From contig NZ_BMBA01000002.1 of assembly GCF_017312485.1 (NCBI RefSeq), positions 306,287-370,286 on the forward strand: a DNA stretch of 64,000 bases, given 5' to 3'. The DNA comes from Clostridium zeae. Lineage in GTDB: Bacteria > Bacillota > Clostridia > Clostridiales > Clostridiaceae. Positions 42,826 to 52,439 of this stretch are shown one piece after another; positions within the stretch are counted from its first letter, which is position 1; every line of letters begins with the position of its first letter. Made by a program: the position numbers and the translations under genes. The notes below the pieces were generated by a model that saw nothing but the letters and a program-made list of their open reading frames with translations, was not told where the DNA came from and searched no databases.

Positions 42826-43432
42826 AATCTCTCACCTTCCTTATAAATGCTTCAATTTTATCAAAATCTTTTACTCTATTGGTTTCAACTCCGCTACTAA
42901 CATCCACCATAAATGGCGCTACAGCTTTGATACCTTCAACTACATTTACTGGATTTAGTCCACCAGCCAATATAAGCTTATTTCTTATATCTTCAGGGAC
43001 ATTTTTTAGTAACTTCCAATCAAAGACCTTCCCTATCATATCTCCTGCAAAGTCTTTTGGTGAATCTACTAAATACCCAAAACAATCATATTCTTTCATT
43101 CTATTAAAATCATTTTCGTTAGATTTAAAGGCTTTTATATATGGGGATTTAATTTGTTTACAATAATCTATCTCTTCATCGCCGTGTAATTGAACCACGT
43201 CTAAGCTGCAAAAATCTCTGATTTGTCGCACTTCTTCAATGGCATTATCCATAAAAACACCTATCTTCAACATATTTTTAGGCAGTGAAGTTATTATTCT
43301 CTTTGCTTCCTCAGCCGTTATCTTTCTAATGCTTTTACAAAAAACAAAGCCTAAAGCATCTGCACCTAGCTCACTACAAAATCTTGCAGTTTTTAAGTCT
43401 CTTATTCCACATACTTTTATTAGTGTTGACAT
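42812..43432 (-). CDS. trpF: Phosphoribosylanthranilate isomerase
   Basis: The product has about 206 residues. [14 protein letters not shown] contains the catalytic Cys, DVVQLHGDE the catalytic region, and [10 protein letters not shown] and VDVSSGVE the phosphate loops. I use ATG 43432, seven bases after GGTGGTGGAG and one base past the trpC stop, not the in-frame GTG further upstream. Confidence 0.96.
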   Translation of the reverse strand: MSTLIKVCGIRDLKTARFCSELGADALGFVFCKSIRKITAEEAKRIITSLPKNMLKIGVFMDNAIEEVRQIRDFCSLDVVQLHGDEEIDYCKQIKSPYIKAFKSNENDFNRMKEYDCFGYLVDSPKDFAGDMIGKVFDWKLLKNVPEDIRNKLILAGGLNPVNVVEGIKAVAPFMVDVSSGVETNRVKDFDKIEAFIRKVRDFEEN

Positions 43433-43433
43433 A

Positions 43434-44216
43434 CTAATCTCCACCACCTTTAAAGCTTGATATCAGTTCCTTAAAATTATTTGAGGTAACAAAAGCTTCC
43501 CCTACGAGAATACCTCTTATCCCATATGTCTTTACCTTTTTTATTTTTTCTATGTTATCAAAGCCACTTTCAGAAATAACATAACTATTAGGAAAATTCA
43601 TTTTTGCTTTTAATGTGATAGTTGTATTTATATCAACTTTAAAACTTTTTAAGTTTCTATTATTAATCCCTATAAGCTTTGGCTTTAGTTCTAAAATCTT
43701 TTCCAAATCTTCTTCATCATGAATTTCAACAAGAGGTTCAAGACCAAGCTTCACAGCTTCATAATATAATTCTTTAAGTTTTTCCTTTGAATTTATAGCT
43801 GCAATTAAGAGAACTAAGTCAGCGCCAAGGCTTAAGGTTTGCTGTAATTGCACTGAATCTATTATAAAATCCTTTCTAAGTAAAGGAATATCAACAGCTT
43901 CACCTACGTCAACGATGTCCTGTTCTTTTCCCTTAAAGAAATGCCTTTCTGTCAAAACTGAGATACAATCCGCCCCAGCTTCTACATACTCTAAGGCTCT
44001 AAGCTTTGGATTAAGCAGAGTATTTAAATCGCCCTTGGAGGGTGAGGCTTTTTTTATTTCACTTATGACTTTAAAATCATCACTTTTATTTAATTCCATT
44101 ACAAAGGAATGAAAAGCTCGCTTTCTTTCAGGAAAATCATGATCCTTGTACTGAAGCTTCAAAGTTTCAACTTCAAGCTCTTTTAGACGAAGTATTTCTT
44201 CTAAGAAATTTTTCAT
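43434..44216 (-). CDS. trpC: Indole-3-glycerol phosphate synthase
   Basis: The product has 260 residues. VISEIKKASPSKGDL carries the catalytic Lys, LLRKDFIID the second Lys, and INNRNLKSFKVD and VISESGF the remaining barrel loops. It closes the indole ring. It overlaps trpD by four bases (ATGA type). Confidence 0.97.
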   Translation of the reverse strand: MKNFLEEILRLKELEVETLKLQYKDHDFPERKRAFHSFVMELNKSDDFKVISEIKKASPSKGDLNTLLNPKLRALEYVEAGADCISVLTERHFFKGKEQDIVDVGEAVDIPLLRKDFIIDSVQLQQTLSLGADLVLLIAAINSKEKLKELYYEAVKLGLEPLVEIHDEEDLEKILELKPKLIGINNRNLKSFKVDINTTITLKAKMNFPNSYVISESGFDNIEKIKKVKTYGIRGILVGEAFVTSNNFKELISSFKGGGD

Positions 44217-45232
44217 ATCCTATTACTCTCCTTTACAAGCTTTTCAAGCTTTTCTTTTGCTTTTCCCGAATCTATTATTTCTTTTGCCAGCTCAATGCCT
44301 AACGCAATATCATTGCTTGCTCCACTGGCCATTAGCCCAAGCGCTGAATTAAAGACCACAGCCTCTCGATAATGACTTTTTTCACCATTTAATATAGACA
44401 TGGTTATCTTACTGTTTTCTTTTGCATCTCCACCGGTTAACTTGTCTAAAGTTACTGTAGCAAACCCGAAGCTGCCGCTATTTATAACCATTTCTTTAAC
44501 TTGCCCATCAGCCAAAAATGCACAATAATTATCTCCATCTAAAGTTCCTTCATCCAGTCTATTATCACCATTCACAACCAAAGCCCTATTCTTACCTAAG
44601 AGTTTTAATGCTTCACAAAGATCTTTAACCAAATCTTTCTTATATACACCTATAAGTTGATTGTTTGGATTTAGAGGATTTGTCAGAGGCCCAAGTATGT
44701 TATAAATGGTGGGAATTCCAAGAGTTCGTCTTACTTTCATAACATACTTCATTCTTGGGTGCATTGCTGGTGCATATAAAAATGCCATCCCAACTTCCTC
44801 CATAAGTCTTTTTACATTTTCTTTTGATAGTTCTATATTCACTCCAAGCTCAGCAAGGAGATCAGCACTCCCGCATTTACTAGAAATCGATCTATTTCCA
44901 TGCTTAGCAACTCTTACACCTGCTCCAGCTAATATAAAAGCTGAGGTTGTGCTTATATTGAAGCTATTTGAAAAATCCCCTCCTGTACCGCAATTATCAA
45001 AGGAATCTTTAAAATCAAAATCTATGCTTGAAAGTTCTCTCATTGCTTTAGCCATACCTGCTATCTCCTCCGGCTTTTCACCCTTTGTTTTTAGTGCAGC
45101 AAGAAAAGCTCCAATCTCGCTTTCTTCTGCATCTCCACTTAATATATATTTGTTAGCATCAAAAGCTTCTTCCATAGTCAATTCTTCATTCAAAGTTATC
45201 TTTTTAAGAGCGGCTTGAAATTCTGATTTCAT
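44213..45232 (-). CDS. trpD: Anthranilate phosphoribosyltransferase
   Basis: The product has 339 residues. GTGGDFSNSFNIST is the PRPP loop and KHGNRSISSKCGSADLLAELG the anthranilate loop; the helical N-terminal domain (1-70) is typical. There is no fused TrpG. It overlaps trpG by four bases. Confidence 0.97.
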   Translation of the reverse strand: MKSEFQAALKKITLNEELTMEEAFDANKYILSGDAEESEIGAFLAALKTKGEKPEEIAGMAKAMRELSSIDFDFKDSFDNCGTGGDFSNSFNISTTSAFILAGAGVRVAKHGNRSISSKCGSADLLAELGVNIELSKENVKRLMEEVGMAFLYAPAMHPRMKYVMKVRRTLGIPTIYNILGPLTNPLNPNNQLIGVYKKDLVKDLCEALKLLGKNRALVVNGDNRLDEGTLDGDNYCAFLADGQVKEMVINSGSFGFATVTLDKLTGGDAKENSKITMSILNGEKSHYREAVVFNSALGLMASGASNDIALGIELAKEIIDSGKAKEKLEKLVKESNRI

Positions 45233-45822
45233 ATTGCTTTCCTCCTCAAACTATTTTTTATTTCAATAAAATTTTCTAGTAGTTTTTTCCCCATAGGTGT
45301 GAAAATGGATTCTGGATGAAACTGTATACCATAAACAGGATATCTAACATGCTTTACTGCCATTATTTCTTCATCATCAAGAGAAGTAGCTATAACTTTT
45401 AGTTCTTCACTAAGAGAAGCTTTATCTATAACCAATGAATGGTACCTCATGACTTTAGTTGGACATTGTATATCTTTAAACAAATCATTGTCTTCATGAT
45501 AAATTTCTGAACTTTTCCCATGCATTACTTTTTTTGCTTTAATAATTGTTCCTCCGAAAACCTGGCCTATACTTTGATGTCCAAGGCATATGCCTAACAT
45601 AGGTATATCCTTATAATTTCCACTAATTATATCTAAAGAGTTTCCTGAGTCCTTTGGATAACCTGGTCCAGGAGAAATTATAATAGCCTCTGGAGACAGC
45701 TGCCTAATCTCATCCGATGTTATCTTATCGTTTCTATAAACTTCAACTTCTTCACCTAGCTCGCTTAAATATTGATAAACGTTATAAGTAAAGGAATCAT
45801 AATTATCAATTAAAATAATCAT
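45229..45822 (-). CDS. trpG: Anthranilate synthase component II (glutamine amidotransferase)
   Basis: The product has 197 residues. The nucleophile Cys lies in MLGICLGHQSIG, and the His-Glu pair in GIQFHPESIFT. It supplies ammonia from glutamine to TrpE. In Firmicutes such proteins often serve aminodeoxychorismate synthase too; no pabB is seen here. It overlaps trpE by four bases. Confidence 0.96.
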   Translation of the reverse strand: MIILIDNYDSFTYNVYQYLSELGEEVEVYRNDKITSDEIRQLSPEAIIISPGPGYPKDSGNSLDIISGNYKDIPMLGICLGHQSIGQVFGGTIIKAKKVMHGKSSEIYHEDNDLFKDIQCPTKVMRYHSLVIDKASLSEELKVIATSLDDEEIMAVKHVRYPVYGIQFHPESIFTPMGKKLLENFIEIKNSLRRKAI

Positions 45823-47261
45823 TGTATAACCTCCAAAACACCAAGTGCTTTATTGTAGCTTTCTTCGTATTCTAGTTCTGGAATAGAATCATAAACTATA
45901 CCTGCACCAGCTTGAACATATCCCTTTCCATCTTTTAGCACCACTGTTCTAATTGCTATACAGGTGTCCATATCTCCGTTAAAAGAAAAGTATCCTATTG
46001 CACCTGCATAAACTGTTCTTTTTTCTTTTTCCAACTCCTCTATTATCTCCATTGCCCTTATTTTAGGAGCTCCTGATAAAGTTCCTGCCGGTAAACAAAA
46101 CTTCAAGGCATCAAAAGATTTATTAGTCTCCTTCAATATTCCTGTTACCTTCGAGACAATGTGCATAATCTTTGAATACATTTCAATATCCATTAGCCTT
46201 TCTACTTTAACAGTTCCAATTTTGCTTATTCTGCCTATGTCATTTCTTGCTAAATCCACTAGCATCAAATGCTCTGCTACTTCTTTTTCATCTCTAAGAA
46301 GTTCTTCTTTTATCTTTTCATCCTCCTGTATATTAGCTCCTCTCTTTCTAGTTCCAGCTATAGGCATAGTGGTAACCACCTCTCCCTTTACTGTAACTAA
46401 ACTTTCTGGAGATGAACCTACTATTTGAAAGCTATCGTAATCTATAAAAAACATATAAGGTGAAGGATTCTTACTTCTTAGCTTTCTATATATCTTAAAT
46501 GGGTCTTCACTAAACTCACAGCTAAATCTCTGAGAAACAACTATTTGAAAAGCATCTCCATTTTCTATATATTTTTTTGCATCACTAACCATCTTTACAA
46601 ACTCTTCCTTTGAAGTGTTTGAATTTATTTCTTTGCTAGAAGCTTCAGTTTTAATTGCATTAGTTTTGTTATAAGAACATATTCTTTCTTTCATCTGCAA
46701 TAGATTATCTTCTACCTCTTGGTAATCTACACTTTCGTTATTTAAAACTATTTGATGTATAGAAACTGTTTTATCATAGTGGTCGTATACTACAAACCTT
46801 TTATAGAACATTAGATAAGCTTCAGGTAAATTTAATGAATCTCTATTTGAGTTTGATATACATTCATATTGTTTTATAACATCATATCCAACATAGCCTA
46901 CTGCACCACCTTGGAATGGTATTGTACTCTCCTTTTTATAATTCACCTTCTCAATAAACTGTTGCACTTGGTCAAGTATTCTACCATTAATCCTTGTAGT
47001 AATCCCATCTTGTAACATTTCTATTTCTAATCCCCTACTACTAATCTCAGCATAAGGTTCAATACCTATAAAGCTATATCTTCCCTTTTCTTCATCGAAA
47101 ACCGAACTTTCTAGAAGGAACATCTTCTCTCTTCTCAAGGAATAAAATATGGAAATTGGTGTAGTCTCATCACCATGAAATTTTAGATTTAGATCTATGG
47201 AATATCCTCTTTGTCTTAGAAAATCGAACTCATTTTTTGTATAATTAAAAATAATAACCAC
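45819..47261 (-). CDS. trpE: Anthranilate synthase component I
   Basis: The product has 480 residues. The chorismate-binding domain (about 225-480) has QIVVSQRFS, PSPYMFFIDY, GSSPESLVTV, PIAGTRKRG, LPAGTLSGAPK and QAGAGIVYDS. The N-terminal domain has FSLRREKMFLLESS-like sequence near the Trp feedback site. The start is probably GTG 47261, preceded by AGGAG; no better ATG is near. It is the first gene of trpEGDCFBA, about 230 bases after the T-box terminator. A small hairpin (47331-47371) lies between. Confidence 0.95.
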   Translation of the reverse strand: MVIIFNYTKNEFDFLRQRGYSIDLNLKFHGDETTPISIFYSLRREKMFLLESSVFDEEKGRYSFIGIEPYAEISSRGLEIEMLQDGITTRINGRILDQVQQFIEKVNYKKESTIPFQGGAVGYVGYDVIKQYECISNSNRDSLNLPEAYLMFYKRFVVYDHYDKTVSIHQIVLNNESVDYQEVEDNLLQMKERICSYNKTNAIKTEASSKEINSNTSKEEFVKMVSDAKKYIENGDAFQIVVSQRFSCEFSEDPFKIYRKLRSKNPSPYMFFIDYDSFQIVGSSPESLVTVKGEVVTTMPIAGTRKRGANIQEDEKIKEELLRDEKEVAEHLMLVDLARNDIGRISKIGTVKVERLMDIEMYSKIMHIVSKVTGILKETNKSFDALKFCLPAGTLSGAPKIRAMEIIEELEKEKRTVYAGAIGYFSFNGDMDTCIAIRTVVLKDGKGYVQAGAGIVYDSIPELEYEESYNKALGVLEVIQ

Positions 47262-47488
47262 CTCACTCCTAAAATTAAGCGTACTCTAATTTTCTGAATA
47301 TTGAAAAATCTATTTTTGATATTATTTATTAAAGGTATAAGAATTAGTTATATTTGACTTTTATACCCTTTTAATGATATTTAGTTTTTTAATTATGAAA
47401 GATATCTTTATCCTGGAATTAAAATATTGACTGGACAGCTGCTATCCAAAGAAATGAAAATTAACTGATTTAATATATATTAAAAAAA

Positions 47489-47757
47489 CAAAAAGTCCTC
47501 TACATGCAAATAAATGCATATAGAGGACGATATAATCGCGGTGCCACCTCAATTTACTTAATTAAAAGTAATCTCTTAATCAGATACATAATAATATCCT
47601 ATCCCTGTAACGTGAGAACACGTGTCACCTACTATAATTTTCGGTTCCCTCTCGTAAGTCCATTCAGCTTATATCCAAATACTGCATTTCACCACCGCAG
47701 CTCTCTGTAATTCTTTCTATACGCTTACTACTCTTACTCATCGATTTAATACTTTAT
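47489..47757 (-). promoter_or_regulatory. T-box riboswitch, Trp (specifier UGG), upstream of trpE
   Basis: On the minus strand the order is stem I with AGAGAG and GGTGGTG-type distal motifs, a specifier loop GAA-TGG-A (TGG at 47662-47660), the T-box AGGTGGCACCGCG (47550-47538), and a terminator GTCCTCTATATGCA/TGCATGTAGAGGAC followed by a T-run (47528-47489). Uncharged tRNA-Trp should bind specifier and T-box and prevent termination. This explains control of trpEGDCFBA by tryptophan supply. Confidence 0.95.
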
Positions 47758-47763
47758 GAATTT

Positions 47764-47792
47764 ATTATAGTAAAGCGCCCTTATTTTGTAAA
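47764..47792 (-). promoter_or_regulatory. Promoter of the trp T-box and operon
   Basis: On the minus strand TTTACA (47792-47787) and TATAAT (47769-47764) are spaced by exactly 17 bases. The start point near 47757 fits the beginning of the T-box RNA. From 47793 to 48071 the plus strand holds only AT-rich promoter DNA for the transporter gene. Confidence 0.85.
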
Positions 47793-48071
47793 TAGTTTTT
47801 TTAATTTTTTTCTATTTTTTTAATAAAATTTATGTCTTTTGCTAAAAATAATGTAATTATTTAATACAATATTATTTTTATTATTTCCTTGTTAAATCTT
47901 TAATAATTTTATTGTAACTTAATAAGCATTTAATCAGTTGTTCTGGTTATTGATTTTGTTACACCAAGATATATAATGTTATGTGCAATATATACAAATA
48001 TGAATCACTATCTTTAAAATAAGTTTACTAAAAACTAATACTTATTTAAAATGTTTCACGGAGGGAGAAAA

Positions 48072-49568
48072 ATGGAAACTAATAAAAAGAAAAAATTAAC
48101 ACTGGTATCATTAGTATTAATGATTTTTACATCAGTATTCGGCTTTGCAAATATGCCAAGATCTTTTTATCTTATGGGATATAGCGCAATTCCTTGGTAC
48201 ATAGTATCTGCAATAGCTTTCTTTATACCATTCGCTTTTATGATGGCAGAATATGGTGCTGCATTCAAAAATGAAAAAGGCGGAATATATTCTTGGATGG
48301 AGAAATCAGTTGGTCCTAGATATGCGTTCATAGGAACCTTTATGTGGTATGCATCTTACGTGGTTTGGATGGTTAACATATGTTCCGTAATATGGATTCC
48401 ACTTTCAAACATGATTTTCGGCAAAGATACTACAGCCACTTGGTCAATATTAGGACTTAGCTCTACTCAAACCTTAGGATTAATGGGAGTAGCATGGATT
48501 TTAGTGGTTACCTTTACAGCTTCAAAAGGGCTAGAAAAAATAACTAAGATAACTTCAATCGGAGGAACTGCAGTAGCTCTATTAAATATAGTATTGCTTA
48601 TAGGCGCAGTTATAGTTCTAATTGTCAACGGAGGACATGTAGCTGAATCTGTTAAATCTGGTTCTGCGTTCTTCGCATCACCAAATCCTTCATATCAATC
48701 ATCTATATCTATATTATCATTCTTGGTATTTGCAATATTTGCATATGGTGGTATAGAAGTAGTAGGTGGATTAGTTGATGAAACTGAAAATGCTGAGGTT
48801 ACTTTCCCTAAGGGTATAACAATTGCAGCTATAATCATCGCTATTGGTTATTCTTTAGGGATATTCTTATGTGGAATCTTTACAAATTGGCAAGATGTGC
48901 TTTCAGTAAAAGGTGTTCATATGGGAAATGTAGCTTATGTTGTTATGAGAAACTTAGGTTATCAACTAGGTGTTGGCTTCCATTTAAGCGAAGCAGCTTC
49001 ATTACAACTAGGTGCTTGGGTTGCTAGATTTGTTGGATTCTCTATGTTCCTTGCTTTAACTGGTGCATTCTTCACATTATCATACGCTCCACTAAAACAA
49101 ATCATAGAAGGAACTCCTGCAAAATTATGGCCAGGAAAAATGAGTAAGGTTGAAAATGGTATACCTAAAAATGCAATGTGGGTTCAATGTGTTATAGTTA
49201 TTGTCTTCATTTTATTAGTATCTTTCGGTGGAGAAGGCGCAGCTAAATTCTTTACAAAGCTTGTATTAATGACAAATGTAGCTATGACTCTACCATACTT
49301 ATTTATATCAGGAGCTTTTGCTTCCTTTAAGAAGAAAACTGAAATTAAAAAGCCATTTGAAGTTTTCAAAAGTAATACAACTGCATTAATAGCTACGATA
49401 TTAGTTACTTTCACAGTTGGATTTGCTAACTTCTTTACAATAATAGAACCTGCTACAAACGGCGATTGGTCATCTACTCTTTGGATGATTGGCGGACCTG
49501 TTTTCTTTACACTAGTAGCAATTGTTATGTATTGGAGATATGAGCAAAAGGTTAAAAACGATAGATAA
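48072..49568 (+). CDS. yjeM: APC superfamily amino acid transporter (YjeM/GadC-like)
   Basis: The product has about 498 residues and 12-13 membrane helices. The N terminus (LTLVSLVLMIFTSVFGFANM, then PRSFYLMGYSAIPWYI) and FMMAEYGAAFKNEKGGIYSW match the YjeM branch of the glutamate:GABA antiporter family. It likely exchanges or imports an amino acid or amine; the substrate is unknown. ATG 48072 follows GGAGGGAG; an upstream ATG at 48051 lies before that site. It is divergent from the trp operon but nothing shows shared control. Confidence 0.85.
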   Translation: METNKKKKLTLVSLVLMIFTSVFGFANMPRSFYLMGYSAIPWYIVSAIAFFIPFAFMMAEYGAAFKNEKGGIYSWMEKSVGPRYAFIGTFMWYASYVVWMVNICSVIWIPLSNMIFGKDTTATWSILGLSSTQTLGLMGVAWILVVTFTASKGLEKITKITSIGGTAVALLNIVLLIGAVIVLIVNGGHVAESVKSGSAFFASPNPSYQSSISILSFLVFAIFAYGGIEVVGGLVDETENAEVTFPKGITIAAIIIAIGYSLGIFLCGIFTNWQDVLSVKGVHMGNVAYVVMRNLGYQLGVGFHLSEAASLQLGAWVARFVGFSMFLALTGAFFTLSYAPLKQIIEGTPAKLWPGKMSKVENGIPKNAMWVQCVIVIVFILLVSFGGEGAAKFFTKLVLMTNVAMTLPYLFISGAFASFKKKTEIKKPFEVFKSNTTALIATILVTFTVGFANFFTIIEPATNGDWSSTLWMIGGPVFFTLVAIVMYWRYEQKVKNDR

Positions 49569-49591
49569 TTCATATAATTTATTTTCGTAGT

Positions 49592-49633
49592 AAAAACTCT
49601 CTGAAGAAGTGCCTTTCTTCAGAGAGTTTTTTT
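49592..49633 (+). terminator. Intrinsic terminator of the transporter gene
   Basis: AAAACTCTCTGAAGAA and TTCTTCAGAGAGTTTT form a long perfect stem with a short loop and a T-run, about 25 bases past the stop. Confidence 0.92.
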
Positions 49634-49734
49634 ATACATATGTTTTCCCTAATATATATGCGGAAATTTACTAGCGAATAAGTTTTGTTTTTTATTGTAT
49701 TTGTCATTAAATTCAAAAAAATAAACTGACAATA

Positions 49735-50238
49735 TCATTCTGATAATTTTATCCAATATTTGCAGTGTCCTTCTTTTATCTCTTCTAATTTTCCACTGTT
49801 TGCTTCTATAATGTTCCTAGATCCCAAATTATCCTCATTACAGGTAATCAAAGCCTCTTTTATTCCAGCATTTTTAGCTTTGCTTAGCACTTCCTTCAAT
49901 AGCATTTTTCCATATCCCTTATTTCTCTCACTAGGTCTTATACTATATCCTATATGTCCCCCTGATTCTCTAAGTGCCGTGTTCAAATAACTTCTCAGTT
50001 TAGCTATTCCTATAGGTTGTCCATCTATAATCAGCCAAAATGTTGTTTGAGGCACATGACCTATTTTTAATCCTATTCCTTTTGAGGCATTATAGTTTTC
50101 TAATAGATATTTACCAAAACTATCAAATGGATACTTATATCCATCATTAAAAAATCCATTCTCTCCTGGACCAATTTCTTGAAGCATATTATAAATTTCT
50201 ATATCATCTTCAAGTGACAGCTCTCTCAATTCAATCAT
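49735..50238 (-). CDS. GNAT family N-acetyltransferase
   Basis: The product has 167 residues. The acetyl-CoA loop is RPSERNKGYGKML (101-113) after the strand GHIGYSI, and ALITCNEDNLGSRNIIEANS is typical of the C-terminal half. It resembles the RimJ/RimL-like or YkkB-type acetyltransferases. AAGGAGA precedes ATG 50238. The substrate is unknown. Confidence 0.88.
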   Translation of the reverse strand: MIELRELSLEDDIEIYNMLQEIGPGENGFFNDGYKYPFDSFGKYLLENYNASKGIGLKIGHVPQTTFWLIIDGQPIGIAKLRSYLNTALRESGGHIGYSIRPSERNKGYGKMLLKEVLSKAKNAGIKEALITCNEDNLGSRNIIEANSGKLEEIKEGHCKYWIKLSE

Positions 50239-50284
50239 ACTGGTTCTCCTTGCTAAATAAATTTTTACAGATAAACTTAATAAC

Positions 50285-50536
50285 TTACAAAGAATTTATA
50301 AACATTTTTAGATCATCCTTTTTTTCTTGACTTAAAGAATGCCATCTTATTCCTTGAATCGCACCCTCTAATGCACAAAGCATATTAAGACATGCACCTG
50401 GGTCTATTTCCCTTATTCTCTTATATGCTTCCTTGCTTCCAATATCTTTTAGTTCTTGGTACGTATCTATATGTACCTCTTTTAATCTTTGTTCTAATAC
50501 TTTCCCTATATTAGGAGTTTTACTTAAATCACTCAT
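50285..50536 (-). CDS. TfoX C-terminal domain protein
   Basis: The product has 83 residues matching the TfoX/Sxy C-terminal domain: LSKTPNIGKVLEQRLKEVHI, TYQELKDIGSKEAYKRIRE and CLNMLCALEGAIQGI, a helix-hairpin-helix-like fold. In gamma-proteobacteria TfoX promotes competence; stand-alone C-terminal domains in Firmicutes have unknown roles. I take ATG 50536, nine bases after AGAGGA. The next gene downstream on this strand is the acetyltransferase, 46 bases away. Confidence 0.88.
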   Translation of the reverse strand: MSDLSKTPNIGKVLEQRLKEVHIDTYQELKDIGSKEAYKRIREIDPGACLNMLCALEGAIQGIRWHSLSQEKKDDLKMFINSL

Positions 50537-50728
50537 TTCCACAATTCCTCTATCATTATTTTTATTCTACAGACATAATTATAACCATATCTAGTAAACT
50601 TTCACAATAATTTTGCTAAGCACAGTATTATTTTTTATAAAACTATTGCAATTCCCTTCAATTAAGTATATTGTATATAAAAAAGTAACTAACTAATTTA
50701 AAATAACAATTTGATCGGAGATATATTT

Positions 50729-51505
50729 ATGAATAAAAGATTACCAGTTCTTTTTATAGGACATGGAAGTCCTATGAATGCTATAGAAAATAACGATTAT
50801 ACTGAAATGCTTAAAAAACTTGGAGAAACAATTGAAAAACCAAAAGCTATATTAATAGTATCAGCCCATTGGCTTACTGATGGAAGTTATATAGATATAC
50901 AGGATGAGCCTAGACAAATATATGATTTTTACGGATTTCCAGATGAGCTTTATCAATTACAATACAAACCTACTGGTGTGAAGAAATACGCTCAAATTGC
51001 CTATGAAAGCTTAAAAGATTTCGGAGTTAAGTCTACTAATCAGTGGGGATTAGACCATGGTGCTTGGGCCATTTTAAAACACTTATATCCAAACGCAGAT
51101 ATTCCAGCCTTTCAATTAAGTTTAAATCACAATTTCACTCCAGAAGAGCATTATAAATTAGGGTTAAAGCTAAAAAGCCTCAGGGAACAAGGTTTCTTAA
51201 TTTTAGGCAGTGGAAACATAGTCCACAACTTAAGAAAAATCAACTTTGATTCTGATGCTACCCCTTTTGACTGGGCTATAGAATTCGATAGATTTATAGC
51301 AAAGGCATTAACTGATAATGATCAAGAAGCTCTACTAAATTATAAAAATCAGGGTCTTATAGAAAAGTTATCACTACCAACAGATGAACACTTTCTTCCA
51401 CTACTATATATAGCGGCTCTTAAAGAAGCTGATGAAAAGGTAAGCTTTTTGTATGAAGGGATAGAATTAGGTTCATTATCTATGAGGAGCTTTATGATTT
51501 CATAA
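50729..51505 (+). CDS. LigB-type extradiol ring-cleavage dioxygenase (DODA/YgiD-like)
   Basis: The product has about 258 residues. FIGHGSPMNAIE supplies a metal-binding His, SAHWLTDG the second, DHGAWAILKHLYP and GSGNIVHNLR the active-site segments of class III extradiol dioxygenases of the YgiD/DODA type. It probably acts on a catechol-like compound such as DOPA; an anaerobic setting makes the real role uncertain. I use ATG 50729 behind CGGAG, not the upstream TTG. Confidence 0.88.
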   Translation: MNKRLPVLFIGHGSPMNAIENNDYTEMLKKLGETIEKPKAILIVSAHWLTDGSYIDIQDEPRQIYDFYGFPDELYQLQYKPTGVKKYAQIAYESLKDFGVKSTNQWGLDHGAWAILKHLYPNADIPAFQLSLNHNFTPEEHYKLGLKLKSLREQGFLILGSGNIVHNLRKINFDSDATPFDWAIEFDRFIAKALTDNDQEALLNYKNQGLIEKLSLPTDEHFLPLLYIAALKEADEKVSFLYEGIELGSLSMRSFMIS

Positions 51506-51514
51506 AAAATAAAA

Positions 51515-51612
51515 ATAGATGTACCACTTAGTTTATTTACAATAATCAAGTCCATCGTTTTATATCAATAGGTTCAAATTATTATAAAAAATAATAAAGC
51601 TGGTACATCTAT
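51515..51612. repeat. Widely spaced 12-bp inverted repeat between converging genes
   Basis: ATAGATGTACCA (51515-51526) and TGGTACATCTAT (51601-51612) are exact complements about 75 bases apart. The spacer is AT-rich. It lies between the converging dioxygenase and 108-residue-protein genes and could be a bidirectional terminator with a long loop or the ends of a small element. Confidence 0.5.
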
Positions 51613-51615
51613 AAA

Positions 51616-51942
51616 TTACTTTATTCCACTTATTTTTCCTTTTAATGCTTTCATACGTCCATTAACGTAATTAAGAAGTTCATTCTTATTTTCCTTTATT
51701 TCAGCAGGAGCATTAGAAACTATTGTTATTATATCTAGCTTATTTGCTTTAACCTTTTGAGCAATTTCATATGCTAAATATCTATTTTTTACACTCCAGT
51801 AAGCGTTATTAAATTCGTCTACCTGTCTTCTATTATAGTAACCTTTCTCTATACCAAACTGGAACAAATCTGCAGCTGCTTCCAATTCTTCTAAATCTTC
51901 AGCATCTAAAGTTTCATTAATTAGCGATTGAAATGATTTCAT
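51616..51942 (-). CDS. Hypothetical helical protein
   Basis: The product has 108 residues, nearly all helix: acidic at the N terminus (LINETLDAEDLEELEAAADL), then GIEKGYYNRRQVDEFNNAYW and a basic C terminus (NGRMKALKGKISGIK). No membrane helix or signal is seen. GAGGGG precedes ATG 51942. I do not recognise a family. It is a monocistronic minus-strand gene. Confidence 0.65.
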   Translation of the reverse strand: MKSFQSLINETLDAEDLEELEAAADLFQFGIEKGYYNRRQVDEFNNAYWSVKNRYLAYEIAQKVKANKLDIITIVSNAPAEIKENKNELLNYVNGRMKALKGKISGIK

Positions 51943-52439
51943 TCTAGCACCCCTCTTTAGTGAGATATTCTTATTTTAAACCTATATAAATTTTATATAC
52001 TGGATTTTATTATATTCTCAGTAAAAAATATTTAGATAGGATAAGACTCTACTATTTCACTTATAATATAAAATTTTTACCACCTCTATAATACATTATA
52101 ATGGTATATTAAATCAAATAAAGTTATTAAAAAATTACTATAAAATTATTATTCCCATTTCAAAATTAATATTTATATATATTTTGTGATATAATTTTTA
52201 AATATAAGTTTCAATAAATATATTACATTAATACGAAATATAATAAAAAACCCTCAATATTTTGAAATACAAATTATAAATTAGGGGTAAAATTGTATTA
52301 TTGATATAGTATGTATCTTTTAACAACTATTCATTTAATTGATTAATGTTTATATTTATATTATTATCTATTTATTTAGTGAATATTATAACTTATAAAG
52401 TTTTTAACATATCATTAATCTCAAAGAAAAGGAGTAATT
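51943..52439. other. AT-rich intergenic region, no gene seen
   Basis: About 500 bases separate the hypothetical protein and hemolysin III genes. I see a weak hairpin on the minus strand near 52246-52291 (CCCCTAAT/ATTGAGGG, one mismatch, then a T-run) that could end a short RNA. A short frame near 52346 is a shadow of AT-rich leader DNA. No other feature is supported. Confidence 0.4.

Noticed and set aside
44706-45218. Plus-strand 170-residue frame
   Set aside because: Antisense of trpD, whose protein motifs and operon context are unambiguous.
47504-47710. Plus-strand 68-residue frame
   Set aside because: Antisense of the trp T-box leader RNA.
52246-52291. Possible minus-strand terminator
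   Set aside because: The stem has a mismatch and a long AT-rich loop, and no gene ends there; kept only as a remark under the intergenic region.
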